In this document: positions 1-6,792 of the stretch, piece after piece
Position numbering within the stretch: position 1 is the first letter of the stretch
How the letters are laid out: each line of letters begins with the position of its first letter
From: Sediminispirochaeta sp.
GTDB taxonomy: Bacteria; Spirochaetota; Spirochaetia; DSM-16054; Sediminispirochaetaceae
Reading direction: 5' to 3'
Assembly: GCA_011046055.1 (NCBI GenBank)
Contig: DSBN01000058.1
Span: forward strand, 1-7,950
Length of the DNA: 7,950 nucleotides
The notes under the pieces: generated by a model
Told to the model about the DNA's origin: nothing
Seen by the model: only the letters and a program-made list of their open reading frames with translations
The model's database searches: none
Position numbers and translations under genes: made by a program

Positions 1-217
1 GACTGACCATCAGGAATGTTTCTTCCCCATCCTCGCCTTCAATCACCGGAACTACCGTCACCCAGTCCGGAGCGTCGATGAGAAGAAAGTCACCTTGGCG
101 GCCGTCGGTGGACCGCCTTCTGAGCTCCAGCAGGGAGAAAATCGAACCTTGGTAGACTGTTTTTCGCTGCAGTTCCCGCCAAAAAAGATGTTGTGTCTTG
201 CTTTTGCCGTCATTCAT
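1..217 (-). CDS. NUDIX hydrolase, ADP-ribose pyrophosphatase type (N-terminal part, runs off the left edge)
   Basis: The minus strand is open from an ATG at 217 to position 1, giving 72 codons with no stop. The peptide carries a series typical of the N-terminal domain of ADP-ribose pyrophosphatase-like NUDIX proteins: a TVYQGSIF strand (residues 20-27), then STDGRQGDF (36-44), then DAPDWVTVVPVI (48-59), then a TFLMVS strand (67-72) that in the family leads into a Q-[FY]-R-x-G segment. Family members hydrolyse ADP-ribose or related nucleoside diphosphate sugars in the cytoplasm and usually run to about 170-210 residues. The catalytic Nudix box (GX5EX7REUXEEXGU) would lie beyond the edge and cannot be checked. 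No strong Shine-Dalgarno precedes the ATG; a TACAAT hexamer at 230-225 (minus) could be a -10 element. The gene diverges from the glycosyltransferase. Family assignment is fairly secure, substrate is not. Confidence 0.72.
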   Translation of the reverse strand, partial: MNDGKSKTQHLFWRELQRKTVYQGSIFSLLELRRRSTDGRQGDFLLIDAPDWVTVVPVIEGEDGEETFLMVS

Positions 218-234
218 ACCGAAAATTGTATAAG
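204..234 (+). promoter_or_regulatory. Candidate sigma-70-like promoter for the glycosyltransferase gene
   Basis: TATAAG at 229-234 matches the -10 consensus at 5 of 6 positions. TTGCCG at 204-209 matches the -35 consensus at 4 of 6, with a 19-bp spacer, which is longer than ideal. Transcription would begin near 241 and leave a leader of about 78 nt before the ATG at 319. The element overlaps the first codons of the divergent NUDIX gene. This is a weak prediction by eye; no operator repeats were found beside it. Confidence 0.25.
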
Positions 235-306
235 ATAAGCGTTTTTTCCGCTATATGGTGTCCTTCATCCGATCACGCGGGATGGAACACGGGCCAATTT
301 TCATGC

Positions 307-310
307 GAGG
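307..310 (+). promoter_or_regulatory. Ribosome binding site that decides the glycosyltransferase start
   Basis: GAGG lies 8 nt before the ATG at 319. The reading frame is open further upstream, to a GTG at 193, but that extension is cysteine- and aromatic-rich, does not look like a glycosyltransferase N-terminus, and would overlap the start of the divergent NUDIX gene. The protein from 319 opens with a normal GT-B first strand (NVGFISFRIS). Confidence 0.6.
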
Positions 311-318
311 TTGTACAC

Positions 319-1596
319 ATGGGGCAAAACAAGAATGTCGGTTTTATCTCTTTTCGCATCTCCGGCACCGACGGAGTCTCCCTGGAGACAAAGAAATGGG
401 TCGACGTATTCCAGAAGCACGATTACCAGTGCTTCTTCATGGCCGGCGAGCTGGACACTCCTCCGGAGTACTCCTTTGTGGTCGACGAGGCCCACTTCAA
501 GCACCCGGAGATCGTCAAACTGTACCAATTGAGTTTCGACCGCTCCCAGCGTCCACGAGAGCTTACCGAGGGGATTCACCACTACCGGGAGATCTTGAAA
601 AAAAAGCTCTACGAGTTCGTGGAACGCTTTGACATCGGTCTTCTGATACCGCAGAATACCTTGACCATCCCCCTGAACGTTCCCCTCGGCCTGGCTCTCA
701 CCGAGTTCATCGCCGAGACGAGCATACCGGTGATCGCCCATCACCACGACTTTTTCTGGGAGCGGAAACGCTTCCTGACCAACTGTGTATGGGACTACTT
801 CAACTCCGCCTACCCGCCCCACCTGCCGAGCGTACACCACGTGGTGATCAACAGCTCCGCCCAGAACCAGCTGGCTCTCCGTACCGGTATCTCATCGACC
901 CTGATCCCCAACGTGATGAACTTCGAAGAGCCGCCCAACGGCCGCGACGACTACAACGTCGACGTCCGCCGGGCTCTGGGCATCGATGACGACGAGCTGC
1001 TCGTCCTCCAGCCCACCCGGGTAGTCCAGCGCAAGGGGATCGAGCACGCCATAGAACTGGTGGCCCGCCTGAACATGAAGGCTACCCTGGTCATCAGCCA
1101 CGCCTCCGGCGACGAGGGCTACGAGTACCAGACCAGGGTGCAAGAGTACGCCGAGCTCTTGGGGATCAAGGCGAGGTTCGTCGACGACATCATCGGCGAC
1201 CACCGCGGACGGACTCCCGACGGACGAAAGGTCTATACCCTGGGCGATATCTACCCCTACGCCGACCTGGTCACCTACCCCTCGATTGTGGAGGGCTTCG
1301 GCAACGCCTTCTTGGAGGCGATCTACCATCGAAAACCCATCCTGGTCAACAACTACTCCATCTACTCCCACGATATCAAGCCCAAGGGATTCGACGTGAT
1401 CGAAATGGACGACTTTATCAGCAAGAGTACCGTGGAGTACACCAAAGAGGTCTTGACCCAGCCCCAGAGGATCCAGGAGATGGTGGAGACCAACTACCGC
1501 TTGGGGCTCAAATACTACTCCTACAGCGTTCTGGAGACCAAGCTCCGCCACCTAACCACCAGCATCTGGGGCAGCAAGCAGTTCAGGGACATCTAA
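319..1596 (+). CDS. GT-B fold glycosyltransferase, GT4-type; possibly makes a glycerate-based or related glycoside
   Basis: From the ATG at 319 this is a 425-residue soluble protein, a normal length for GT4-like retaining transferases, which move a sugar from a nucleotide donor to an acceptor. The N-terminal acceptor domain starts with strand VGFISFRIS followed by a GTDGVSLE loop (16-23), the usual position of the donor-phosphate-contacting glycine loop. A histidine cluster HHHDFFWERKRF (141-152) lies at the active-site cleft in relatives. The C-terminal donor domain begins near 226 with LLVLQPTRVVQRKG, whose Arg234 and Lys239 fit the basic pair that binds donor phosphates. VEGFGNAFLEA (324-334) is the EX7E motif, with Glu325 and Glu333. 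No signal peptide or membrane segment is seen. The gene converges on a GH13_18 phosphorylase of the glucosylglycerate type, so a role in compatible-solute synthesis (glucosylglycerate or mannosylglucosylglycerate type) is a reasonable inference. Donor and acceptor cannot be read from sequence. Fold and class are secure. Confidence 0.85.
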   Translation: MGQNKNVGFISFRISGTDGVSLETKKWVDVFQKHDYQCFFMAGELDTPPEYSFVVDEAHFKHPEIVKLYQLSFDRSQRPRELTEGIHHYREILKKKLYEFVERFDIGLLIPQNTLTIPLNVPLGLALTEFIAETSIPVIAHHHDFFWERKRFLTNCVWDYFNSAYPPHLPSVHHVVINSSAQNQLALRTGISSTLIPNVMNFEEPPNGRDDYNVDVRRALGIDDDELLVLQPTRVVQRKGIEHAIELVARLNMKATLVISHASGDEGYEYQTRVQEYAELLGIKARFVDDIIGDHRGRTPDGRKVYTLGDIYPYADLVTYPSIVEGFGNAFLEAIYHRKPILVNNYSIYSHDIKPKGFDVIEMDDFISKSTVEYTKEVLTQPQRIQEMVETNYRLGLKYYSYSVLETKLRHLTTSIWGSKQFRDI

Positions 1597-1674
1597 ACAC
1601 CTTCATCAGGCCAGTCCCGAGACCGGCGACAAGCGGACGCCAGGCTCCGGCGGTAAAAACACAGGTCGTCGCTC
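1597..1674. other. Convergent intergenic gap without a clear terminator
   Basis: The 78-bp gap separates the glycosyltransferase stop (TAA, 1594-1596) from the phosphorylase stop (TGA, 1677-1675 on the minus strand). It is GC-rich with small imperfect inverted repeats (GGCG 1625-1628 with CGCC 1638-1641; ACCG 1622-1625 with CGGT 1651-1654). On the minus strand a run of five T (1659-1655) follows the phosphorylase, but the only stem before it is a poor CAGG/CCTG pair. No intrinsic terminator can be supported for either strand. Confidence 0.5.
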
Positions 1675-3435
1675 TCAGCCCTGGAGCCAGTAGACCCCAA
1701 AGCCCTCCAGCTGGAACTCTATATGCTCCCCGTCGAGCACCGCCGTCACCGGACGGCGGCGGATCAACTCGGTGTAGGTGCTGCGAATCGGTTTCGGCAG
1801 CTCTTTTTCGGGAAGTCGGCAGCCCTTCAGCGAGGGGCTGAGGTTGATCAGCACCAGTACCGTTTGACTCTCGTCGGGGGCGATTCTCAGCAGGGCCAGC
1901 ACCTCCTTGTCGCTGCTGAGAACCCGCATTCCCCCGCCGGGGTGGAAGGCCCGGGATGCTCGGCGGGCCTGAAGCATCTGCTCGAATCCGGAGAATATCC
2001 GATTGCGCAGACCTCCCGGAGTATCGAGCTCCTCCTCCACCTGGGAGTACTCCAGCTTTTGCCGGTTGATGCTTCGATTCTGACCGCTGCGCTCCACTCC
2101 TTCGCGGTAGTTCTGAGACCCCAAGAGGCTGTGAATGTAGATCCCCGGAACCCCCGGCAGGCTCAGCATCACCGCCTGACTGGCCAAGAACTTCCTCGCC
2201 CTGACACTCACCGGAAGATCCCGTTCGGCTACCGCGTCGAGATAGGTGATGTTCATCTCGTAGGGGATCTCTCCCTGGGGGGTGGACTTGTAGTTGATCA
2301 AGCCGCCGCGACGGCGCGTATTTTCCACCAATCCTTCGATCTCCTCCGAGCTGAGTATGCCGTGAGCCGGAAGCAAGCCGATCCCGTCGTGGGAGGCGAG
2401 AAAGTTGAAGAAGGTGGTTTTTCCATCGGGTTCCGGCAGCTCCCGGGCCCATTTTTTTAATTTCTCTCCATTCTCCCGGAGAAAGGCGTCCAAGACCAGG
2501 GGGGGGAGGCTGAACTGATAGACCATATGGGCCTCGTCGTCCATATTTCCAAAATAGCTGATATTCTCCCGGTGGGGCACGTTGGTCTCGGTGATGATCA
2601 CCACCCAGGGCGCAACCCGGTCGATGACCGCTCGAAAAAGCTTGACCACCGCGTGGGTCTTCTCGTGGTGGATGCTGGGGTGACCAATCTCCTTCCACAG
2701 ATAGGCGATGGCGTCGAGCCGGATGATCCGTACCCCCTGTTGGATGTGGTAGAGCATGACCCGCAGCATCTCCAGCAGCACCTCGGGCTCGGCGAAGTTC
2801 AGATCCACCTGGTCGGCGCTGAAGGTGGTCCACACGTGTTTGATCCCTTCCTTCGTCTCAAAGGGAGTCAGCAGAGGATGGGTCCGCGGGCGGGCGATCA
2901 TCGACAGGTCGGTGGCTGGATCGACATCGATGAAAAAATTGCGATACTCCGGCTCCCCCCGCAGAAAGGCTTCGAACCAGGGACTACTCACCGAGCAGTG
3001 GTTGAGCACCAGGTCGGACATGATCTTGAACCCTTTTGAAATATCCCTGATCTCATCCCAGCCGCCCAGCTCCGGGTTGACCTGGTAGTAGTCGATGATC
3101 GAAAAACCGTCGTCCGAGGAGTAGGGAAAAAAGGGCAGGATGTGAAGCCCCGACACCACCCCCCGGAGGCGCTCTTCGGCAAAATCCCGTAGACAGGCCA
3201 GAGGGGATTTACCCGGTCGTTTTAGACTGTCCCCGTAGGTGATCACCAGGGCATCCCGTTCGTCCAGGGGCAGCCCTTGGACTTGCTGCTCATCCTGCCT
3301 CGGTATTCCCGAAACCGTCGTGTTCAACAAATCCTCGAGCCGTCGAAGGGTCCGACGCCCCGTCTCTTCTCCGTAGATCCGTTCCAAAATGCTCCTTATT
3401 CTATCCGTGTTATCCGACACCCGGGCCTCCCGCAT
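1675..3435 (-). CDS. GH13 subfamily 18 sugar phosphorylase, probably glucosylglycerate phosphorylase (sucrose phosphorylase family)
   Basis: The 586-residue product is a cytoplasmic (beta/alpha)8-barrel enzyme of the GH13_18 group, which cleaves an alpha-glucoside with inorganic phosphate to give alpha-glucose 1-phosphate. Visible motifs: SDLVLNH (140-146, conserved region I), RLDAIAYLWKE (239-249) with nucleophile Asp241, ITETNVPHREN (281-291) with acid/base Glu283, and NFLASHDGIGL (344-354) with the His349-Asp350 transition-state pair. PRTHPLLTPF, HVWTTFSADQVDLNF and DDEAHMVYQFSLPPLVL, with the N-terminal helical extension and a length near 580, fit E. coli YcjM-like glucosylglycerate phosphorylases better than the shorter (about 490-505 aa) true sucrose phosphorylases; this comparison is from memory. 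It lies 45 bp downstream of the PhoR gene on the same strand, with a candidate promoter in the gap. A GTG at 3420 with a better-placed ribosome site is a possible alternative start. Family near certain; glucosylglycerate over sucrose, sucrose-phosphate or glucosylglycerol is probable only. Confidence 0.9.
   Translation of the reverse strand: MREARVSDNTDRIRSILERIYGEETGRRTLRRLEDLLNTTVSGIPRQDEQQVQGLPLDERDALVITYGDSLKRPGKSPLACLRDFAEERLRGVVSGLHILPFFPYSSDDGFSIIDYYQVNPELGGWDEIRDISKGFKIMSDLVLNHCSVSSPWFEAFLRGEPEYRNFFIDVDPATDLSMIARPRTHPLLTPFETKEGIKHVWTTFSADQVDLNFAEPEVLLEMLRVMLYHIQQGVRIIRLDAIAYLWKEIGHPSIHHEKTHAVVKLFRAVIDRVAPWVVIITETNVPHRENISYFGNMDDEAHMVYQFSLPPLVLDAFLRENGEKLKKWARELPEPDGKTTFFNFLASHDGIGLLPAHGILSSEEIEGLVENTRRRGGLINYKSTPQGEIPYEMNITYLDAVAERDLPVSVRARKFLASQAVMLSLPGVPGIYIHSLLGSQNYREGVERSGQNRSINRQKLEYSQVEEELDTPGGLRNRIFSGFEQMLQARRASRAFHPGGGMRVLSSDKEVLALLRIAPDESQTVLVLINLSPSLKGCRLPEKELPKPIRSTYTELIRRRPVTAVLDGEHIEFQLEGFGVYWLQG
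3426..3431 (-). promoter_or_regulatory. Ribosome binding site supporting an alternative GTG start (3420) for the phosphorylase
   Basis: GGGAGG (3431-3426 on the minus strand) lies 5 nt before an in-frame GTG at 3420, codon 6 of the longer reading. The ATG at 3435 has its own GGGGAG at 3451-3446, 10 nt upstream. The GTG start would fit the promoter placed at 3480-3453, whose predicted start site near 3446 would remove the upstream site from the mRNA. Confidence 0.4.
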
Positions 3436-3452
3436 GAAAAGTATTCTCCCCT

Positions 3453-3480
3453 ATTATAATACAGTACCCGCGGAGGGCAA
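3453..3480 (-). promoter_or_regulatory. Candidate sigma-70 promoter for the phosphorylase gene
   Basis: On the minus strand a perfect TATAAT (3458-3453) is preceded, after a 16-bp spacer, by TTGCCC (3480-3475), which matches the -35 consensus at 4 of 6 positions. The element fills almost the whole 45-bp gap between the sensor-kinase stop codon and the phosphorylase start. This AT-rich patch stands out against the GC-rich surroundings. No Pho-box-like direct repeats (CTGTCAT type) were seen beside it. Confidence 0.5.
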
Positions 3481-5304
3481 TCAGGAGAGGGGAAAGGTGA
3501 TGAAAAAAGTAGTCCCGGTTCCAAATCGGCTCTCGACCCGGATATCGGCCCGGTTCACTCTGATTATATGTTTCACAATGGCCAGACCGAGCCCGGTACC
3601 TCCCAGATCTCTGGAGCGGGCTTTGTCGACTCGATAGAAGCGCTCGAAGATACGGGGCAGCTCCTTCGCCGGAATACCCATCCCTTGATCCCGGATGGCC
3701 AGCTCCGCCAGCCCCTCTTGTGGTTTTACGGAAATCTGGATCTCCGTCCCCTCTTCGCTGTACTTCACCGCATTGTCGATGATGTTCACCAGGGCCTGTT
3801 CGATGAGCCGGGGTATGATGTTGAGTCGCAGGTTGAAGTCCCCGTGGAGTTCTATTTTGATCCTCTTCGCCTCCGCCTTCGGCCGACAGACTCGCAGGGC
3901 GGCGTTCAGCGGCGCGGCTAACTCGACGGTTTGGAAGAGTGATTCGCCGTGGCTCTGATGTTCCAGCTTGGAGAGGCTCAGCAGATCGTCGACTATGCCG
4001 TCCATCCTCCGCCCGTGACGCTGGATGATCTGTAGAAAGTTCCTTGCCTCCTCGGGATCATCCACGGCTCCGCTCTGCAGGGTCTCCACAAAACCGATGA
4101 TCGAGGTGATCGGAGTCTTCAGCTCGTGTGATACGTTGGAGACAAAATCCTTGCGCATCTGTTCGGTGCGCTTGATCTCGGTGATGTCGTTCAGTACCAG
4201 GAGAACCGCTGCGGTCCCCGAGCCCTCGGTCGGCTGCCGTCTCGAACCCGTCCCGCCTCGCGCTCCACGAAGTTGAATGGGGGTCCCGTGAACCTGGATA
4301 TAGAGAGTCTCCCCAGCCCTGTTGAAGGAGAGCTCCGACTCCTGCGTCTCCCCTCTCTTCTGTACAAACGCGGCGAAATCCGTCAGACTGCTGCTTCGAA
4401 ACACCGAGATAAGGCTCCTTTTCTTGCTTGTATCGGCGGTCTCCGCTTCGTCCGCCAGCAGTCGCGCCGCAGCGCGGTTCATCCTGACGATGTTCAGCTC
4501 CTCGTCCAGCAGGATCACCGCCTCCAGCATACTCCAGAGAATAGTCTCCAATTCGTTTTTGCCCGTACTGATCTCGTCGATCCGCCTCTGCAGCTCCTTG
4601 GACATTAGCGTCATCTCGCGGGCCAGCCCCTGGGCTTCGTCGGGAAAGTCGATATGCACCGCCCCGCCGTAGGAGCCGCTGAGTATCCGTCGAGCCGCCT
4701 CTTCCAGTACCCTGAGAGCCTTCCTGATTCTCCCCCCGATGTGGTAAGCAAAAAAAGCCGCCGCCGCCAAAATCGCCGTCAAAAGTAGCACGATACGCCC
4801 TCGAATGGCGACAAAAATGCTGTCCACGTCCTGAATCGGCCGAGCAAGACGCAGCACCCCCCGCAGTTGATCGGCCTGGTAAAGTGGTGCGGCCAGGTAG
4901 GCGAACTGCAGCCCCACCGTCGAGCTGAGCCGCCGCGAGAAGCCTACCTGGTCCTGCAGAGCCTGCCGAACCTCCGGACGGGTGTGGTGGAGATCCATTA
5001 CCCCTATATCGGCGTCGGAGTCGCCGAGAACCACCCCGTCCAGAGCGATGAGGGTCACCCGCAGCTCGCTCTCGGCACCAATTTTTTTGCAAAAGCGGTC
5101 GGCTTCGTCGCTGCCCGACTCCAGCGAAGACTCCAACGGAGGCACCAGCGGGGCGATCATCCGGCTGGTCTCGTAAAGGTCGGAACGGACCTGTTGCAGC
5201 ACCAGCTCTTCGAGCCGGTGGGCCACAAACATATAGGCTACCAGCAGACTGAAGAAAATGAGGAGAAAAAACCTGAAATAGGTGGCCGACAGACTCTTTT
5301 TCAT
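3481..5304 (-). CDS. phoR: PhoR-type phosphate-regulon sensor histidine kinase
   Basis: The 607-residue membrane kinase has TM1 (about 8-28), an extracytoplasmic sensor region (29-166), TM2 (about 167-187), HAMP (about 188-243), a PAS domain (about 250-375), HisKA with phospho-acceptor His393 in SHELKTP (392-398), and a HATPase_c domain with N box NIIDNAVKYS (507-516), G1 DQGMGIP (539-545), F box IFERFYR (552-558) and G2 GGTGLGLAI (568-576). All catalytic motifs are intact. This TM-sensor-TM-HAMP-PAS-HisKA-HATPase order is that of PhoR proteins such as the Bacillus subtilis one, and the position directly after phoU supports the call. Its ATG follows the phoU stop with no gap (TAGATG), so translation is probably coupled. 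It should phosphorylate a PhoB/PhoP-type regulator in low phosphate, but no such gene lies in the window. A glycine/arginine-rich stretch (about 347-364) interrupts the end of the PAS domain. A different stimulus cannot be excluded. Confidence 0.85.
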   Translation of the reverse strand: MKKSLSATYFRFFLLIFFSLLVAYMFVAHRLEELVLQQVRSDLYETSRMIAPLVPPLESSLESGSDEADRFCKKIGAESELRVTLIALDGVVLGDSDADIGVMDLHHTRPEVRQALQDQVGFSRRLSSTVGLQFAYLAAPLYQADQLRGVLRLARPIQDVDSIFVAIRGRIVLLLTAILAAAAFFAYHIGGRIRKALRVLEEAARRILSGSYGGAVHIDFPDEAQGLAREMTLMSKELQRRIDEISTGKNELETILWSMLEAVILLDEELNIVRMNRAAARLLADEAETADTSKKRSLISVFRSSSLTDFAAFVQKRGETQESELSFNRAGETLYIQVHGTPIQLRGARGGTGSRRQPTEGSGTAAVLLVLNDITEIKRTEQMRKDFVSNVSHELKTPITSIIGFVETLQSGAVDDPEEARNFLQIIQRHGRRMDGIVDDLLSLSKLEHQSHGESLFQTVELAAPLNAALRVCRPKAEAKRIKIELHGDFNLRLNIIPRLIEQALVNIIDNAVKYSEEGTEIQISVKPQEGLAELAIRDQGMGIPAKELPRIFERFYRVDKARSRDLGGTGLGLAIVKHIIRVNRADIRVESRFGTGTTFFITFPLS

Positions 5305-5964
5305 CTAACTCAATTCGGCGTGCTCCCCGGTCTCCCTCAATACTATCCACTCGCAGATATGGGTCACATGGTCGCAGAGTCTCTCGAAGAAGCGGATCAG
5401 AAACAGCAGGTCCGTGGTCTGCAGAGCGTACTCGGGGTTTTCTCTCTGGAAGTTAATGAGGGTCTCGAAGAGTTCTCGATGCAGGTCGTCGATCTCATCG
5501 TCTCGACCGGCTACCTTCCTGGCCAATTCGGCGTCGTGGTTCGCCAGGGCGGTGAGCATGTCCTTCACCATATCGTTTCCCTTCACTATCAGGGGCAGGA
5601 TCAAAGTCCGCAGCCGGTCCAGATTTGGCAGCTGCGAGGTGCGCCGCGTGGTTTTGGCCAGATGTACCGCGTGGTCGCCCATCCTCTCCATACTCGAGAC
5701 TATCTTCACCGCCGTCAACAGCACCCGCAGATCCGCGGCTACCGGCTGTTCGGTGGCGATAAGAATGGTGCAGCGGTCCTCCAACAGGAGCTGCATCTCA
5801 TCGATTTTATGGTCTTGGGAGATCACCTTTTCCGCGAGGACCAGGTCCTTCTCCTCAAAGGCTCTTCGAGCCTTTTCCAAGGACTCTTCTACTAAGACCC
5901 CCATCTGCAGTACATTCTGGTGAACTTCGTTCATTGCTTTGTTGAAATGTTGTCTACCCGGCAT
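5305..5964 (-). CDS. phoU: Phosphate signalling protein PhoU
   Basis: The 219-residue, all-helical cytoplasmic protein has the two-fold repeat of PhoU three-helix bundles. Each repeat carries the metal-binding E/D-xxx-D signature: ERMGDHAVH with Glu93 and Asp97, and ERLCDHVTH with Glu194 and Asp198. The earlier helices show typical repeat features (DHKIDEMQ at 51-58, RDDEIDDLHRELF at 154-166). Family members bind PstB and the PAS domain of PhoR, damp phosphate uptake and keep the kinase off when phosphate is plentiful. The ATG at 5964 has a GAGG 8 nt upstream, and that site overlaps the pstB stop codon (TAGAGG). The 11-bp gap to pstB and the abutting sensor kinase place it squarely inside the operon. 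Length is normal and nothing looks broken. Confidence 0.95.
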   Translation of the reverse strand: MPGRQHFNKAMNEVHQNVLQMGVLVEESLEKARRAFEEKDLVLAEKVISQDHKIDEMQLLLEDRCTILIATEQPVAADLRVLLTAVKIVSSMERMGDHAVHLAKTTRRTSQLPNLDRLRTLILPLIVKGNDMVKDMLTALANHDAELARKVAGRDDEIDDLHRELFETLINFQRENPEYALQTTDLLFLIRFFERLCDHVTHICEWIVLRETGEHAELS

Positions 5965-5971
5965 ACTTATT

Positions 5972-5977
5972 ACCTCT
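5972..5977 (-). promoter_or_regulatory. phoU ribosome binding site overlapping the pstB stop codon
   Basis: AGAGGT (5977-5972 on the minus strand) begins within the pstB TAG stop (5978-5976) and ends 7 nt before the phoU ATG. Ribosomes finishing pstB would therefore sit on the phoU initiation region. Confidence 0.6.
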
Positions 5978-6785
5978 ACCCGAATCGTCCCGAAATATAG
6001 TCGGCGGTTTTCTGACTACTGGGATCGAGAAAAATTTTATCGGTGCCGTCGAACTCCTCCAGCTCCCCGTTGAGAAAAAAGGCGGTATAGTCCCCAACCC
6101 GTCCGGCCTGCTGCATGTTGTGGGTCACTATGACTACAGTATAGTTCTTTTTGAGCTCGTCGATCAAATCCTCTATAAAGGTCGTGGCGATGGGGTCCAG
6201 CGCCGAGGCCGGCTCGTCCATCAGCAGCACCTCCGGCTCTACGGCGATGGCTCGGGCGATGCAGAGCCGCTGCTGCTGCCCCCCCGAAAGTGAAAAGGCG
6301 CTCTTGTGCAGTCGGTCCTTCACCTCGTTCCACAGAGCCGCGTTTTTCAGGCTCCGTTCGACGATCTCCATGAGCTCGGATTTGTCGCGAGTCCCGTACA
6401 TCCGGGGGCCGTAGGCCACGTTATCGAAGATCGATTTGGGAAAGGGGTTGGGCTGCTGGAAAACCATGCCCACGTGGCGGCGCAGCCGTACCGGGTCGAC
6501 CTCCCGGGCATAAATGTCCTGCCCGTTCAGCAGAATGCTGCCCTCCACCCTGGTATCCGCAATCAGGTCGTTCATCCGGTTGAAGCAGCGCAGCATGGTG
6601 GATTTGCCGCAGCCGCTGGGTCCGATGATCGAGGTCACCCTGTTTTTATAAATACCCATATCGATGTTGCGCAGGGCCCTGGTGCTTCCGTAGTAGAAAC
6701 TCAGATTCTTCACCTGCAGCACTTCCGGAGAAACCTCCCGCTGCAGCGCCTCGGGACGTTTCGTTTTCATATCAAGTTGAATCAA
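5976..6785 (-). CDS. pstB: Phosphate ABC transporter ATP-binding protein PstB
   Basis: The 269-residue ATPase powers phosphate import through the PstC-PstA channel and sits on the cytoplasmic face of the membrane. All ABC motifs are present: Walker [10 protein letters not shown] (55-63), Q-loop [11 protein letters not shown] (106-116, the PstB-specific form), signature SLSGGQQQR (165-173), Walker B VLLMDEP (186-192) with catalytic Glu191, D-loop SALD (194-197), and switch His222 in [17 protein letters not shown] (66-74) after Walker A is also characteristic of PstB. The start is TTG at 6785, because AAGGAG lies 7 nt upstream of it; the first ATG (6770) is 22 nt from that site. The gene starts 15 bp after pstA and ends 11 bp before phoU. 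Length and motifs are standard, so the call is essentially certain. Confidence 0.97.
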   Translation of the reverse strand: MIQLDMKTKRPEALQREVSPEVLQVKNLSFYYGSTRALRNIDMGIYKNRVTSIIGPSGCGKSTMLRCFNRMNDLIADTRVEGSILLNGQDIYAREVDPVRLRRHVGMVFQQPNPFPKSIFDNVAYGPRMYGTRDKSELMEIVERSLKNAALWNEVKDRLHKSAFSLSGGQQQRLCIARAIAVEPEVLLMDEPASALDPIATTFIEDLIDELKKNYTVVIVTHNMQQAGRVGDYTAFFLNGELEEFDGTDKIFLDPSSQKTADYISGRFG

Positions 6786-6792
6786 GATCGAT

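Noticed and set aside
193..318. N-terminal extension of the glycosyltransferase from a GTG at 193
   Set aside because: The extra 42 residues lack glycosyltransferase character, overlap the divergent NUDIX start, and the ATG at 319 has a properly spaced GAGG.
598..606. A-AAA-AAG slippery heptamer in the glycosyltransferase, a possible programmed -1 frameshift
   Set aside because: A -1 shift would end at a stop near 632, giving a truncated product without the donor domain. No strong stem or Shine-Dalgarno stimulator was seen, and the run simply encodes Lys-Lys-Lys in a charged helix.
1622..1659. Possible bidirectional terminator in the convergent gap
   Set aside because: Stems are only about four base pairs with long loops. 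On the minus strand the T run comes before the better inverted repeat, not after it.
1583..2833. 416-codon minus-strand frame overlapping the phosphorylase and the convergent gap
   Set aside because: It is a second-frame reading of the phosphorylase gene, rich in Gly, Pro and Arg, without family motifs.
4058..5350. 430-codon minus-strand open frame overlapping phoR in another frame
   Set aside because: The product is Gly/Arg/Ser-rich and featureless, while the overlapping frame has every histidine-kinase motif in order.
4867..5895. 342-codon plus-strand open frame across the phoU/phoR junction
   Set aside because: It is antisense to two clearly identified genes, has no domain signature and no convincing ribosome site.
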